A model generated the notes under the pieces. The model worked only from the letters and a program-made list of their open reading frames with translations. It did no database searches and was not told the origin of the DNA. A stretch of DNA of 64,000 nt from Talaromyces rugulosus (taxonomy: Eukaryota > Ascomycota > Eurotiomycetes > Eurotiales > Trichocomaceae). Below, one piece after another: positions 35,788-46,730 of this stretch. The position numbers and the translations under genes are program-made. Location: the NCBI RefSeq assembly GCF_013368755.1, contig NC_049561.1:4216001-4280000 (forward strand). The letters are read 5' to 3'. The first letter of the stretch is position 1; each line of letters opens with the position of its first letter.

Positions 35788-36769
35788 TTTGATTTAATAT
35801 CTTCACATCAGACACTCATTCAAAGTAAACAGGCTACGCCACCATGGTAGAACGAGTCAACTTCACGTGCGGGGAATTTACGCTAAAAAAATGGCCAAAA
35901 TGGTCATTCGGAGCTCATATGAAAGGCGAGGCAGTGTTCTCGCTAACGAATCCTTGTCTGAAGTATTATTGGCCTTTCTCCTCCGTGCATATCCGATGCA
36001 ACTCTTGGCGATTGTACTACTCCAATGTATCAGGTCTTTCTGGTAGAACCATTCGCCAAAAAAGAAATTTATTTCGTGTTTCTCCACTGCAAGTAGCGCG
36101 AGACGGGCGAAGAAATAGTACCCGCTGTACCGTAATATTTTACTTACCATACATATCAATACGGCACATGCGAAATTACGCACTGGCTGACGAAACGCTT
36201 GCGTGCTTTATTGATTTAGTAGAAAGATGGTGGCTGGTTGTCGGCATGAACCGCGGATTAAATGTTTCCGAGGTCGTCTTACTCTTTGTCTGTCAGCAAT
36301 CATGCATACTTCAAAAATGCTGACTTGGGAGGGGCTGGCAAGATCTACAAGTCGAAAAGCGGTGTAGATAGGAACAGTATTTTCTGACCCCTGCATGTGT
36401 CTTCAAATATTTTCATTGACGTCAACATTTAGAATAGTAAGAGATGATTACATGTACATATGGATGTAGTAGCTAATTAATATATATATTATGTCACGTG
36501 TCACTTTGCACCAATTGGTTCGCTTAAATCTACTAGGATAAGTATGTAGACGTACAGTCACAAACAAAACTGCATAATCATCAAATAATACATGCAGTAC
36601 ACCCTTCCCCTATTACATGATCTTGACTCCATGTGCATGCTTGGATTTATCTAATGATTAATCACCTAGTGGTTAGTGTTGATGCGGTAAGACTCGTTTC
36701 TCTCTACCAACTCCCATGCGTGCCCCGATCCACGTAGCGACCTTCATCGATCAAGATAATTACGTCTGT
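35788..36769. other. Intergenic region
   Basis: AT-rich non-coding DNA upstream of the SidF-like gene. Frames on both strands show no domain. A TTAATATATATATTA-like run lies near 36478. Confidence 0.5.
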
Positions 36770-37770
36770 TTTTTGTCTAGTATGCAGGCGATGGCATACA
36801 TATAGCAATTACAGTGACGTTGCCACACGCTGTGATGCGACCAAGACTCTGTTGAAAAAGCCGTTCCCACTCGGCGTCTAGAGCACTGGCCGACTCGTTT
36901 AACAGGAGAAGACGAGGTTTGCGTACCAAAGCTCGTGCAATCGCAAGTCTCTGCTTCTGTACACCCGAGAGTTGGCCTCAATCTGGTCCAATGGAAGTAT
37001 CATACCCTTGGGGCATAGCCATTATTGTATCATAGATATTAGCTAGTCGACAGTGTGCCCACTGATTTTTGTGATATCCAGCCCATCTATCTGACTCTCC
37101 ACAAGGGATAAAATTGTTGACTTTCCAGCGTCCCCAGGACCAATTAAGGTAGTAAACCGGCCTTGTTTGACAGTTATGCTCATTCCATTTGAGTACTCGA
37201 CTTTAGAGCCGCCAGTATATGAGAACCAAACATCCCAGAAATTGACCCGAACGCCTAGGGGATCGTTAGTCGATGGGGGGTTAACAGAAGTGCCCGCCGC
37301 AATATCATAACCCCGAAATGTAGGTCACTGCGTGGATACTCTTGCTCGTCTCCAGCCAAAATTTCCGCAATTCGATACATCGCGGCATATGCTTGTGACA
37401 CGTCAGGTGCAAGGGTAAACATAGTAGCCCAGAGCTGAGCAATGACAGTAACGACATCAAGACAATGGAGATTTGTGTTTGAGGGTACTCCTGTGATTAT
37501 CTGCATTGTGCTCCACCAGTAGGATAATGCGTAAAGGAAATGACCCATGGCGTAGGCTACCGCTAACCATAATGTGGAATAAGCACTGTGAAAGGTAACC
37601 TCCTTGATTGGCCCTTGCAGCGGTGTTCAAGTGAGTAAGAAGCCACCAGTTTAATGGAGTTGATAGCCTCGACGGTAATTCCGAGTGTCTCAAGGTACAT
37701 ATTTCTACGTACTTGATCGATAGCGACATTGGAACATTCGTTCATAGACCCTGCGATCTCGATATCCAAA
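36770..37770 (-). pseudogene. ABC transporter relic (ABCB/MDR type, last membrane and nucleotide-binding domain)
   Basis: Minus-strand pieces in changing frames are collinear with the C-terminal half of a full-length MDR-type ABC transporter. From about 37770 down come ITVEAINSIKLVASYSLEH (intracellular loop), then MGHFLYALSYWW and FTLAPDVSQAYAAMYRIAEIL (end of the membrane domain). VNFWDVWFSYTG, Walker A as GPGDAGKST, IYDTIMAMPQGYDTSIGPD followed by a stop, [19 protein letters not shown] (signature) and [16 protein letters not shown] (Walker B) follow. The stop before the signature, frameshifts and the missing first half mean no working pump. In A. fumigatus the fusarinine cluster contains an ABC transporter gene, so this may be its decayed counterpart. 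Confidence 0.85.
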
Positions 37771-38345
37771 CGATGATGCCATTTGGATCAGCTTTCGTCA
37801 AATTCATTTTTCCACGTACGAAGAGGAATAGTTATCTTGAAATAATGCGTATGTCACATGCTCAGTACGATTAAATAATCGCCCGGTTATGTTACATCAC
37901 CCCTCTGCGCTTTATGAATGCAGGGACATAATCCCCTCTGTCCCATTCTTGGCTTATGTCTACCAGACTATCATAGAAAATATCCCCCAGAGTATTCCTT
38001 ACTGGTGTCACCTCCTAAGGGATTTAGAAAACTAAATGCTAGTGATATTTAACTGCGATCTTCTTTTCATCATACTAATAGGAATTTGATACTTCACCTC
38101 ATTGAATCATCAATATATGGATAGTTTAATTTAGTTACAGAACCGCAATGAATTAGACAATAACAGTTAAAAAATCTATGCGCATCTTCCAATTAGCCTA
38201 TGTTGATTCCTATCACTTAAAGGCCGTCGTAAACATCCTCAGCGCCGAAGCGACAAATGTAAACAAGTTCTTAGCTGTCTCGCTCAAGACTGCAAAAGTT
38301 AAGCGAAAGGGAAATCTCAAGCTAGCCACGCGACTATTCGTGGTA
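37771..38345. other. Intergenic region
   Basis: No gene is supported. It may contain unrecognisable remains of the missing N-terminal half of the ABC transporter. Confidence 0.45.
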
Positions 38346-39930
38346 TCAGGCGCAGATTGGCTCGCTGGCTAGAGACTGGGTCAACCTACAGTCCTCTTCT
38401 GGGGCGAAAAATGTAGGTTCTACCTTGAAGGGAGCATCTCCGAGGTGCATATAGTTCCAGCAGACTAGAGTATTGATGGTCAAAAAGGGTAAACTATCTG
38501 GAGGGGTGTGTTTCAATGTATAGACTTACTGGTAAAACCAAGATCATTTCCAAAGAACATTTGCATCACATCCTCTCCTGAAGAAACGCTGTTATCAGGA
38601 GGTCCATACGAAGCGGCCTGCGTGCCGACTGCAAGCCCCATCATAGGCGGTATGTCGGAAGCTAATTCTTTGTATACTGGCGTGATATTTCGAATATTTG
38701 CTAGCATCTTCTGGTGTATATTTGCGGCCGTGTATAGACCTTGATGCATAGCAGTACCACAACGTTTAATGCCAGACCAGGATACGATATCGCCAGTGGC
38801 GTGATGGTAATAGGCATTTGGAATGTCGCTGTTGAATTGCAAACTGCAAATTATTTTGTCGTTAGTAGGATGTCCAGGGAAAAGGACCCAAAATGCAGTC
38901 TTTGTGGGTATGCATTCACCTCGGTGTAATCTTCACGTAGCCATCATCATCCAGAACCGTAGATGGGAGGTATGTAGTGGTTGGGTGGAATTTAGAAACA
39001 GCATTTATGACCAAGTCAGCTTTGACCCGACGGCCATCAGAAAGTAGAACCTCGGACCCAGAGGTCTTATTCTCTATCGTATCAACGACCCGAACACCCA
39101 GGATTGTTCTCACTCCTGCCTCATGCACCAGCTGTAGTGCACGATCCTTGAACTCATCGGGCAGTGGCTCGGATGAGAGTAGTTTCGATCGTGAGTGTAT
39201 CAAAGTGACGTTTACATCAGGCATGAGAAGTTTCAACTCCGCGGCTATTTCAATGCCGACGGCGCCTAAGAAATAAGTCAGTTGCCCAGTGTATGGTCTT
39301 TTGGACAGGGTATACTTACCAGCACCGACAACAATGACCCCCTCCGTCGCTGCCTGGGCGGTTCGTATATGATTCGTCGTCTCTACAATGTATTGCTTTT
39401 TGGAGAGTGTCTGCGGTGCCGCTGGTGCCTCTCGTCGCAGTCCAGTGGCGGCGACAAAGTAGTCGTATGGAATTTGGACATCTCGCTGTGAGCCGTGCTC
39501 AGCAATTGTCGCGAACTTTTTCTCACTGTCGACGCCAGTTATGCTGCCCCGGACAAACTTGAAAGCAGGTGTTTGGAGAGCGGGAATGTCTTGGAAGAGC
39601 GTCCAAGCCTTTGTAGCGTATTCCGTAGATGCAAATGCCAGCGGAGTGCCGATTAAGTGGTCTGTCCACGGGGAGTTGATGTCAGCTCGCTCGATCATCC
39701 CAACTAATATTAACAATCCGGCGCAACTTACAGAACCCATCGCGCTCGTCTACTATTGTAATTTCGAGTGGTACTTGCTTGGAGGTATCCGGAGCTGCTT
39801 TTTCTCCAGTAAAGCGAGACGGCAAGCCATTACAGAGATCGAGAAGATTCAACGCAACCGATAGGCCGGCGTACGAGCCTCCGCTCACGAGTACTCGTGA
39901 TGGCTGCTCCACAAGGCGTGCAACGGGCAT
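38346..39930 (-). CDS. AIF/FSP1 (AMID)-like FAD-dependent NAD(P)H oxidoreductase, five exons
   Basis: Exons 39732-39930, 39320-39661, 38920-39265, 38530-38843 and 38346-38497 join in frame to 450 residues. Seen: an N-terminal FAD motif VLVSGGSYAGLSVALNLL, then VDERDGF joined to YHLIGTPLAFAS across intron 1, the central NAD(P)H motif VVGAGAVGIEIAAELK completed across intron 2, VADLVINA-like strand and a C-terminal domain ending in PFLTINTLVCWNYMHLG. This is the two-Rossmann pyridine-nucleotide-disulphide fold without the redox cysteine pair, as in AIF, AMID/FSP1 and NDH-2 proteins. Substrate is unknown; quinones and small metal chelates are possible. Three GATA elements 277-362 bases before its start tie it to iron control, so ferric-siderophore reduction is a fair hypothesis. 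Confidence 0.9.
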
Positions 39931-40590
39931 AGTTGGTCGATCAGACTGAACACTCAATGAGAAACCGGGGTTTGTCTGCACAAAAGAAAAAAAGCAGAAA
40001 TGGTATCGATTTTAGGCTGAGAGTTAGTGCAGAGGCAGTGGTGAAGCTAATGCGGGGAAAAGGGCAACGGAGAGTATATCGAAGCTGGCTTGGGCAGCGC
40101 CGGTCACGGAGTCGCTTGAGGATACCTCGGAAGTGCTGGTGCCGTGTTGCGCGTTTCCATGCCCCACCGTCATTTCGCTGTGGGCCAATGGAGGAGTGCC
40201 GTGCCGTTATCTGATCCGCCGCCCCGCTTCTTTGAGTTTATCTGATCCGCTGTATCGCTGTAACGGGTCCGTGCGATTCTTATCTGATCCGCGCGTGATA
40301 CCTTACCGAGACAGTATTTTATGACGGTAATTACACTCTTCGTGGGGGTGAAACGCGCTATTTCCAACAAGGCCACAAAAACATAAAAAGAAAGATAAAA
40401 AAGACACGGAAGAAAAGAAAATTATGAATGCAATGTCACATTTTTCTTTGCCGAGTCCTTGGCACTAATTTACCACTGCTGTCGCACCATTCTGCTTTTC
40501 TGGAGCCAGGCCACTGCACATCAGAGGGGACTCATACAGCACTCGACCATCAAGTGAAATCAACAAACTGTTTGGAAATACGTAATCGAT
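39931..40590. promoter_or_regulatory. Promoter region of the FAD oxidoreductase with a GATA-element cluster
   Basis: Non-coding region between the oxidoreductase start and the first recognisable piece of the siderophore-permease relic, so once probably a divergent promoter. The GATA cluster is at 40207-40292. Confidence 0.6.
40207..40292 (-). promoter_or_regulatory. Three copies of TTATCTGATCCGC (SreA-type GATA elements)
   Basis: Identical 13-mers at 40207-40219, 40238-40250 and 40280-40292, all in the same orientation, spaced 31 and 42 bases apart. The same 13-mer is at 30416. Each contains the reverse complement of ATCAGATAA. Confidence 0.8.
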
Positions 40591-41401
40591 ATAGATCTTC
40601 TGGGAATTATCCTGCTGGCCGGTGGAATGACTCTTTCCCTACTACCTTTCAGTCTCTTGCCATACTAGGAACACCGGTGGCATTCTCCTCTAATTATTTG
40701 CATGGTCGTTTTTGGTGACTTGCTCCTCGTTCCTTTTATTACCTGTATGAGAAATTTTCTGCCCCGGCGGTATTGATACCTTCCATCCTCCTCCTCAATG
40801 GCACTATTTTCTTCGGCGGGTTGATATTGACGTTTATGTTTTTCCAATCCACTGCCTGAGAGGTATTTTTCATCTATGCTCCAAAGAACGTGTAATATTA
40901 GTGACACGCATGCCTCGTACGTTTCCACGTCGGTCCTTGTTTGTGGACCACTGTTGTCAGGGTTTCAATCTAGCAAAGCGGACGTTTCAAGTGGTTAAAT
41001 ATGTACTTTGCCATGCCCTTGATGATATTCGCTAAAGCTTTATTGCTATGCTTCCGCGAACCGGGTACCCACATTAGATACATCGTGATAGCCCAACTCC
41101 TCGTCGCATTCGTATGCGGTACGGCCGTTATATGAGGTGAGATGGCCATGATGGCCCCGTCGGGCCAGCAGCATATTACCGTGGTCCTGGCGGTTCTCGA
41201 TCTCTTTTGCAGAATACGCGGATCTGTTGGGTCCGCCATTGCTTCGATGATTTGGACAGATGGTTTTCCAGATACCTGGCTAAATACCTGCCAGCTGAAG
41301 CACCGCTTGATAGATTCTACGAGTCCCTTGACGTGCAGATCTCGTATCTAATCGGTACTTCAATCCGAGATGGCATCAACCAAGCATATAGTTATTCGTA
41401 A
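40591..41401 (+). pseudogene. Siderophore-iron permease relic (Sit1/Mir MFS family), 5'-truncated
   Basis: Frames on the plus strand give in order IDLLGIILLAGGMTLSLLPFSLLPY, HSPLIICMVVFG, SILLLNGTIFFGGLILTFMFF, GRFKWLNMYFAMPLMIFA, FREPGTHIRYIVIAQLLVAFVCGTAVI, GSVGSAIASMIWTDGFP, AKYLPAEAPLDRFYESLDV and SYLIGTSIRDGINQAYS, ending at TAA 41399-41401 (parts quoted abridged). These match transmembrane segments 7-12 and the large last loop of fungal siderophore-iron transporters. At least four stops and frameshifts interrupt it (for example near 41140 and 41265), and the first half is missing. It would have imported ferri-siderophore with protons. It lies next to the GATA-controlled oxidoreductase. 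Confidence 0.88.
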
Positions 41402-41798
41402 CGTCTAGTGCTTATTACTAGTATATGTGGCCTAGCCGCTACCTTGCTATGTGTTGCTTTGTGAACGGATATTCAAATTAAGGACTTTAAGCAGACAAAT
41501 GAACTGGTCATATAGCCTCTTATTATACATGGCCGGGCTTTAACACGTCTAAATATTACGTAGTATGGACTACGTGAAAGGTTGATTAACACGGGTTCAA
41601 TTGAGGACCGCTTCTACAGGTATATCAACTATCCTTACAAAGGGTAATAATTAACAAAAAGATTATAATAATCCTTGTCTGAGACACAGTCATTAACCTT
41701 CACTATGGCTTCAATCATTTTGACCCGTGGGTGAGTTCCCATTATCAAGCGGCAGTAGCACGTACGGACTCGAAAGATACGTGATCGTAGACTTAATT
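41402..41798. other. Intergenic region
   Basis: AT-rich 3' flanks. I see nothing else in it. Confidence 0.5.
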
Positions 41799-43322
41799 CT
41801 AAGTATTTCGATGACTAACTGGTAGATGATCAACGACGTATGTTGATGACACCTCCAAATACCGAAGAAAGACGACGAAAATACCAGCCAGCAAAATAAT
41901 TGATAGAATCATACGTCGTCGAAATGACTGGAATAATCCTGCTAAAAGGTCACTCACACCCTCGGCTCCAAGTCTGTAGTATATCAAACCCATAAGGGCG
42001 ATGCCGTATCCGAAAACTTGCGTCATCGTGACTGGGTCTCGGAAAATGATTAGTGATGCAACAACAAGTAGAATGTCCTTGAGAACACCAGATAGTGTCA
42101 TTACGAGAGCGGACGTTTTTCCAATCTAATAGGCGCATTAATCATTAGCCAGCAGGTCTTAGATGAATAGAATGACAACATGTACCAAGAACACAACTGC
42201 CACATTGAGTGCAAATGCCACCGACGCGTTAGCCAGAAGGGTGCCGAAGCCAATTTGATAGACGTCTGCCATCGTCATCTTGGGTATCTCTACCACAAGA
42301 GCCGCAGCAATGTTCATAGCCATGCAGGCAGGAGCAAAGTAATATAACGAAACCAACGGGTCCATCTTGAACTCCGCAGAGCTAAGCAGGCGTTGAACCA
42401 TAACAAGCCGAACTGACTCGAAAACCGTGGCACCGAATTGGTCTAGTTGGTAAATCAGCAATATGTCATTTTGAATTAGTCTTCGAACGGAAAAAAACAC
42501 ACAGAGGAATCCGATAATACTGAATTGGATCTCACCGATAGAAGCGATAATCACACCGACAACTATGATGGAGACCTTGGCTAATACATCAAGACGAACG
42601 GGGGCGACGCCTAAAACCCAAGTCGCGATCAAAGTCGCAACCGAGTTCGTTGCCTAAGTCCTAGTATCTTAGCATGCTATATAAAATTGAATATGAACTG
42701 TAAAAGTCGAACAGACCTTTAACATCTGGATAAAAGAAACACTCAAATGCAAGTAAGCAAGGTTGCCGCAGATAAGACTGAGACTGAAAAAGGCGCCGAT
42801 AGGGACAATTGCGCGGCTGGATTTGATTAGCAACAGTGGAACAAAATATCAAATAATAGGAGCTTATCTAACAAATACACAGCTCTTGTCATAGGGACAT
42901 TATGACGAGAGTCAAGCATGGTAGTGTATCGTGCCATGAGCTGGGTCATGACAGTCCCAAAAACCAGGTGCCATGTTGTAAGAAACAAGGCTAGTATCTA
43001 GGGTTAGTACTGAATATACACTAGTAGCAGCATTAAACTTACGGAAAGCTGCAGTTGAAAGTAAAAGTATTAGTTTGTGCATTGCGAGATTTAGCCAGTT
43101 GTGAGAAACCTACCAAAGCCAGCAGTATGAAGAATCCACTTATTGAATATGATAACTCCTGAGCTCAGGGTAATCCATGTTCTAAAAAATCATGAGACGG
43201 GAAAATAATGTTAGGTCTACCCACTACAAGACATACACAATGAAGAAAGCCGGATGCAAGTTAGACTGTGATTGCGCAGCGTTCGATGTTGGTAATACCG
43301 ATGTTTTACCGGTTGCAGACAT
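41799..43322 (-). CDS. Triose-phosphate-translocator (DMT superfamily) membrane protein with a 6-bp microexon
   Basis: Exons 43237-43322, 43114-43181, 43043-43048, 42873-42990, 42717-42816, 42503-42653, 42186-42442 and 41799-42125 join in frame to 370 residues. Seen: [17 protein letters not shown] (TM1), [88 protein letters not shown] and [18 protein letters not shown], all characteristic of the TPT/nucleotide-sugar group (PF03151). Ten membrane segments are expected, probably in Golgi or another inner membrane. The CTTTCC microexon was inferred because it restores TAGFAFPLFLTTW; the fit with family sequence is good. Substrate is unknown. Confidence 0.87.
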
Positions 43323-43960
43323 GTTTTCCAATTTGTAGGCAGACAATAGTGTGTAAAAGGGTAAAAACAGAATAAAATATAATAGCTAAACGAGTGACTT
43401 GAGTTTTAAACCGAGAATTTGCGAAGAATCAGACAGAGCTGGACGGCGGCATCAACAATTAATAGGAACTCGAGCAGAGAGACGATAGCCTTATACAGTT
43501 GATTCATCTTTTGCGCTAACCAAAAGTCGTACACTAAGCTTCTTACGGCCGGGGTTATTCCCTACTTGGATTGATGTGCTTACTTTCGCTATTTGTGATT
43601 CGCTATGTCTTTGCCGGGTTCAAGGAATATAATATCCGAGGACAAACTGGCCTGAGGCAGTGCAATATAGATCTGTTGGGTACATGGTAGGGTTGTCTTG
43701 TCGATTAGGGGCTTTTTGCTGTTTCACGGTGAAACCTACTCTATTACCTTATCAATTGGTACTAGTATTGAAGATGCTACGTTGTGTCAGCCGAAGTCTT
43801 CCATCACTCCATTATCATGACGCCTAGTGCTGTTACAAAGGGGCTATGTATCTCTCTACCCGTGATTCTCAACACTAGATAGCCGTTATTACCAGATTCG
43901 AAGGCTCCATCTTGGCAGCCGTACATATTCTTTTAGAATTACCGAGACATCACATACTTG
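43323..43960. other. Intergenic region
   Basis: Promoter of the TPT-family gene and 3' flank of the dioxygenase. No gene is seen. Confidence 0.5.
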
Positions 43961-44959
43961 TCAGTCCAGGTCGGGGACTGGCAGCCCGTTGATGATCTTC
44001 GCCTTCACACCCAAACCGTCTAGTGCCTCTGTCGCTTTAGATGCCCGTATATCCAAAGCCTCTTTCTCAGAGGGGAGGACGAAGTTGTACTGTAGCAGCT
44101 TGGTGCCAATTGCAACTTGATATTTTTGCGATATCACCGCGTCGACTTCGCCCAGATCCACAATCAATGACTCCTTCACGCCGAAAACCGGATCGGACGT
44201 CTCATAAGGGTCCCCACGTGGATACAACGCGGTGATAAGTTTATCGTACCCTAGTTTCTCAAACATGAAATGCACATGGCCCGGGCGGTTGGGATGGCGG
44301 TTGAGGGCTTTCAGCATCTTACCAACGGGTCCGTCGTCCGGAATCGGGTATGGCACTGGAACAACAGCATTGAAGAAGAAGATCCCATCTTCATTAGAGC
44401 GCAAAACAGCGCGTCCATCTGGCTCCATTCGATTCGGATTCTGAATGTCGTAGAAGCCCTTTGAATCGCCTTCCCAGACGTCGCACTTTACGTCACGAAT
44501 CGGGCTCCCCTTGGAGTCCGTAATGCTACATAGCACAAAGAGCCTCGTCGCGTCTGGGTCGCTATGCAAAACGAAGCCATTATCGGTGACGGGGGCATCG
44601 TGTGTGTGAAATGGCCCGAGTACGGTACCCTCGGTGAACTGTGATGTCCGTGGATGGTCGATCGAGTCAACCAGCATGCTCAACCCCAACGTATCTGATA
44701 GCAAAATCATTTCTGCACGAAGATCTGTGCTAATTTGCCCAACTGCTACCAAAAAGTCAATCCCAGCTTGCCATTCTTTGCTGGACAATCTGGTTTCGCG
44801 TGCGAATGCGTGCAAGTGGACGACCAGCCGTTCAACGAGAAAACGAGTACGAGGGTCATCGCATTGACTGTTGAGCAAGTTCACATTTTCTGTGATGTTT
44901 TCCGTGGTTAAATCCTTCATTGGGGGAATACTGTGCAAGACTGGCTTAGCTCTAACCAT
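43961..44959 (-). CDS. Intradiol ring-cleavage dioxygenase (catechol/hydroxyquinol 1,2-dioxygenase type)
   Basis: From the ATG at 44959 the frame gives 332 residues; the open frame continues upstream to 44998 without another ATG, so a further 5' exon is possible. Seen: the N-terminal helical domain PPMKDLTTENITENVNLLNSQ, SIDHP, EGTVLGPFH, CDVWEGDSKGFYD (first tyrosine), VPVPYPIP (second tyrosine) and RHPNRPGHVHF (two histidines). These four residues bind non-haem Fe(III). The enzyme should open a catechol or hydroxyquinol ring between the two hydroxyls to a muconate or maleylacetate, using oxygen, in the cytosol. The substrate cannot be fixed. No other ring-catabolic gene lies nearby; the adjacent transporter is of a different kind. 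Confidence 0.9.
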   Translation of the reverse strand: MVRAKPVLHSIPPMKDLTTENITENVNLLNSQCDDPRTRFLVERLVVHLHAFARETRLSSKEWQAGIDFLVAVGQISTDLRAEMILLSDTLGLSMLVDSIDHPRTSQFTEGTVLGPFHTHDAPVTDNGFVLHSDPDATRLFVLCSITDSKGSPIRDVKCDVWEGDSKGFYDIQNPNRMEPDGRAVLRSNEDGIFFFNAVVPVPYPIPDDGPVGKMLKALNRHPNRPGHVHFMFEKLGYDKLITALYPRGDPYETSDPVFGVKESLIVDLGEVDAVISQKYQVAIGTKLLQYNFVLPSEKEALDIRASKATEALDGLGVKAKIINGLPVPDLD

Positions 44960-46730
44960 CGTGATTGTGGCGGCATCCGACGTCTCGTGCGATATCAATT
45001 GATCGATTCTTCGATTGCTTGCAAAAGGTGCTACTAAGAAAATGATCGTAGAATCTAGGCTGAAGGGAATTCAAAGTCAAGAGGAACAGTGCGAGCACTC
45101 ATGTTGTACAAGCCCCTCCCCCTTATATACGTCTTTCTCCGCGTGTGGGGAATCTTATGGTGATTGAGTATACCAAGTTTTTTCCGGTCTGGTGTTTGTG
45201 GGGAGCTTGCTCTTGCGGGGCATCTTACCTCCACAATTCCGACCATAATGATTTCATTATTTTGTTACCGTTGGTATTTCTCTCCTCACGAATTTCCTAG
45301 AACTTCAAGTCAGGATATACTAGGCCGCAAGTAGCGATCGAGAGACATGTTACTTACTATGTCGGAGCTTTGGGCCCTTTTATTGATTTTGTAACTTGGG
45401 CGAATGGCAAATTTTCTTTTTCTTTTCTTCTTTTTTAAAGCCTCCAAGAAAAAATACTTGGTACAGTATGGACAACCAAAAAACGAACAAATTTAAAGAC
45501 AAAAAGCCTCACGAGAGGGAAATCTTGCTTTGAAAGGCGATCAAGAACCTAGTGATTGGCGTCATGATTTTAAGAGCTGGTACCGGACTAAGGTTGACCT
45601 TATAAGCACCCTATCGGCACTATAATAGGCCTCGCTCCTTACTTTCACCAGGTTCACCCTAAAATAATCCGTCATTATTTATTGCCATGCATCAATCAGA
45701 TATGTACAACCGTGCTTCCAGTTGCCAAAATGATATATGTAGATGCCTGTTCCGTCACTAATAAGACCCCGCTAACCGTCAGATTGTAAACCCAGTGATA
45801 GGAAAGCTCATCGATTAGCGTGCCCAGTTTCCAATGTTGTATCTTTCCCCCGCTCGAGACCACTGCCATAATGCTATCTAAGATGGGATATGAATAATTC
45901 ATCTTGGAAATAACGCCAAGTACCCAGATGTCTCTAGTTGGTGGCCCCACATAACACTCTAATCGGGCGGAACAATAAATACTCTTGCCTAGATTTACAG
46001 AATGAACCAGGAGTAAACAGATTTGTCGACCATTTTTAGGTGGAAGAATAAAGGTTTCATGTCATTAACACCGATCAACGTGAAACGATTTTCCCCAGTG
46101 GAACACGCCGCGGCCCATGTTTTACCCAAACAGGCAAGTAGAAGCCACCTTGGCTCCCCACAATAAGCAGGAGAGACAGCCCGTAAAATCACGCTTCTTG
46201 AGCTCCTCATTCGCGGAAATATCAAGCACTATTTCCGTCTTCGTATGGTCTTTGGGTTTTGATCCCGGCCACTATTACTCAGAAGGGGCATTTATGCTTA
46301 ATTGTGGGCGGGGGAGACGCCTCTTTATGGGGATTGACCCGATCACTTAACATACTGGGCGAGCCCTTATGCGCTGAATCTATATCGGATGCCGGTAGCC
46401 AAGTATTAATAAAATTAAATTAAATAGATTTTCCCATTAGTATGGTTTGTGTCCGGGATTTTCCCCACTAGTCCTCCAATCAATACTAGTAGTACCTTGG
46501 AGCCGTTTCTAGTATATTGAAAACGATCTGAATGGCGGAAAAAAGTAATAGTTGTTGTGTTTAAACTATTTATCCTATGTTTGATGAATCTACCACGACG
46601 ATTCCTATTGTAGCCTCTACAATACGTAAGCTTCAAACGCAACTACAAAAGCCGTTGATTCCTTCTATGTTTTTCACATTACAAGAATATGACACGCAGT
46701 ACCATAGCCTTTTCTTAGTCAATCACCATA
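44960..46730. other. Intergenic region
   Basis: No gene is supported in 1.8 kb. Frames at 45055-45246 and 45696-45950 (minus) have no recognisable domain. The last 150 bases form the promoter of the pectin methylesterase. Confidence 0.5.

Noticed and set aside
44041..44464. Plus-strand frames within the intradiol dioxygenase
   Set aside because: Antisense shadows of a well-supported enzyme.
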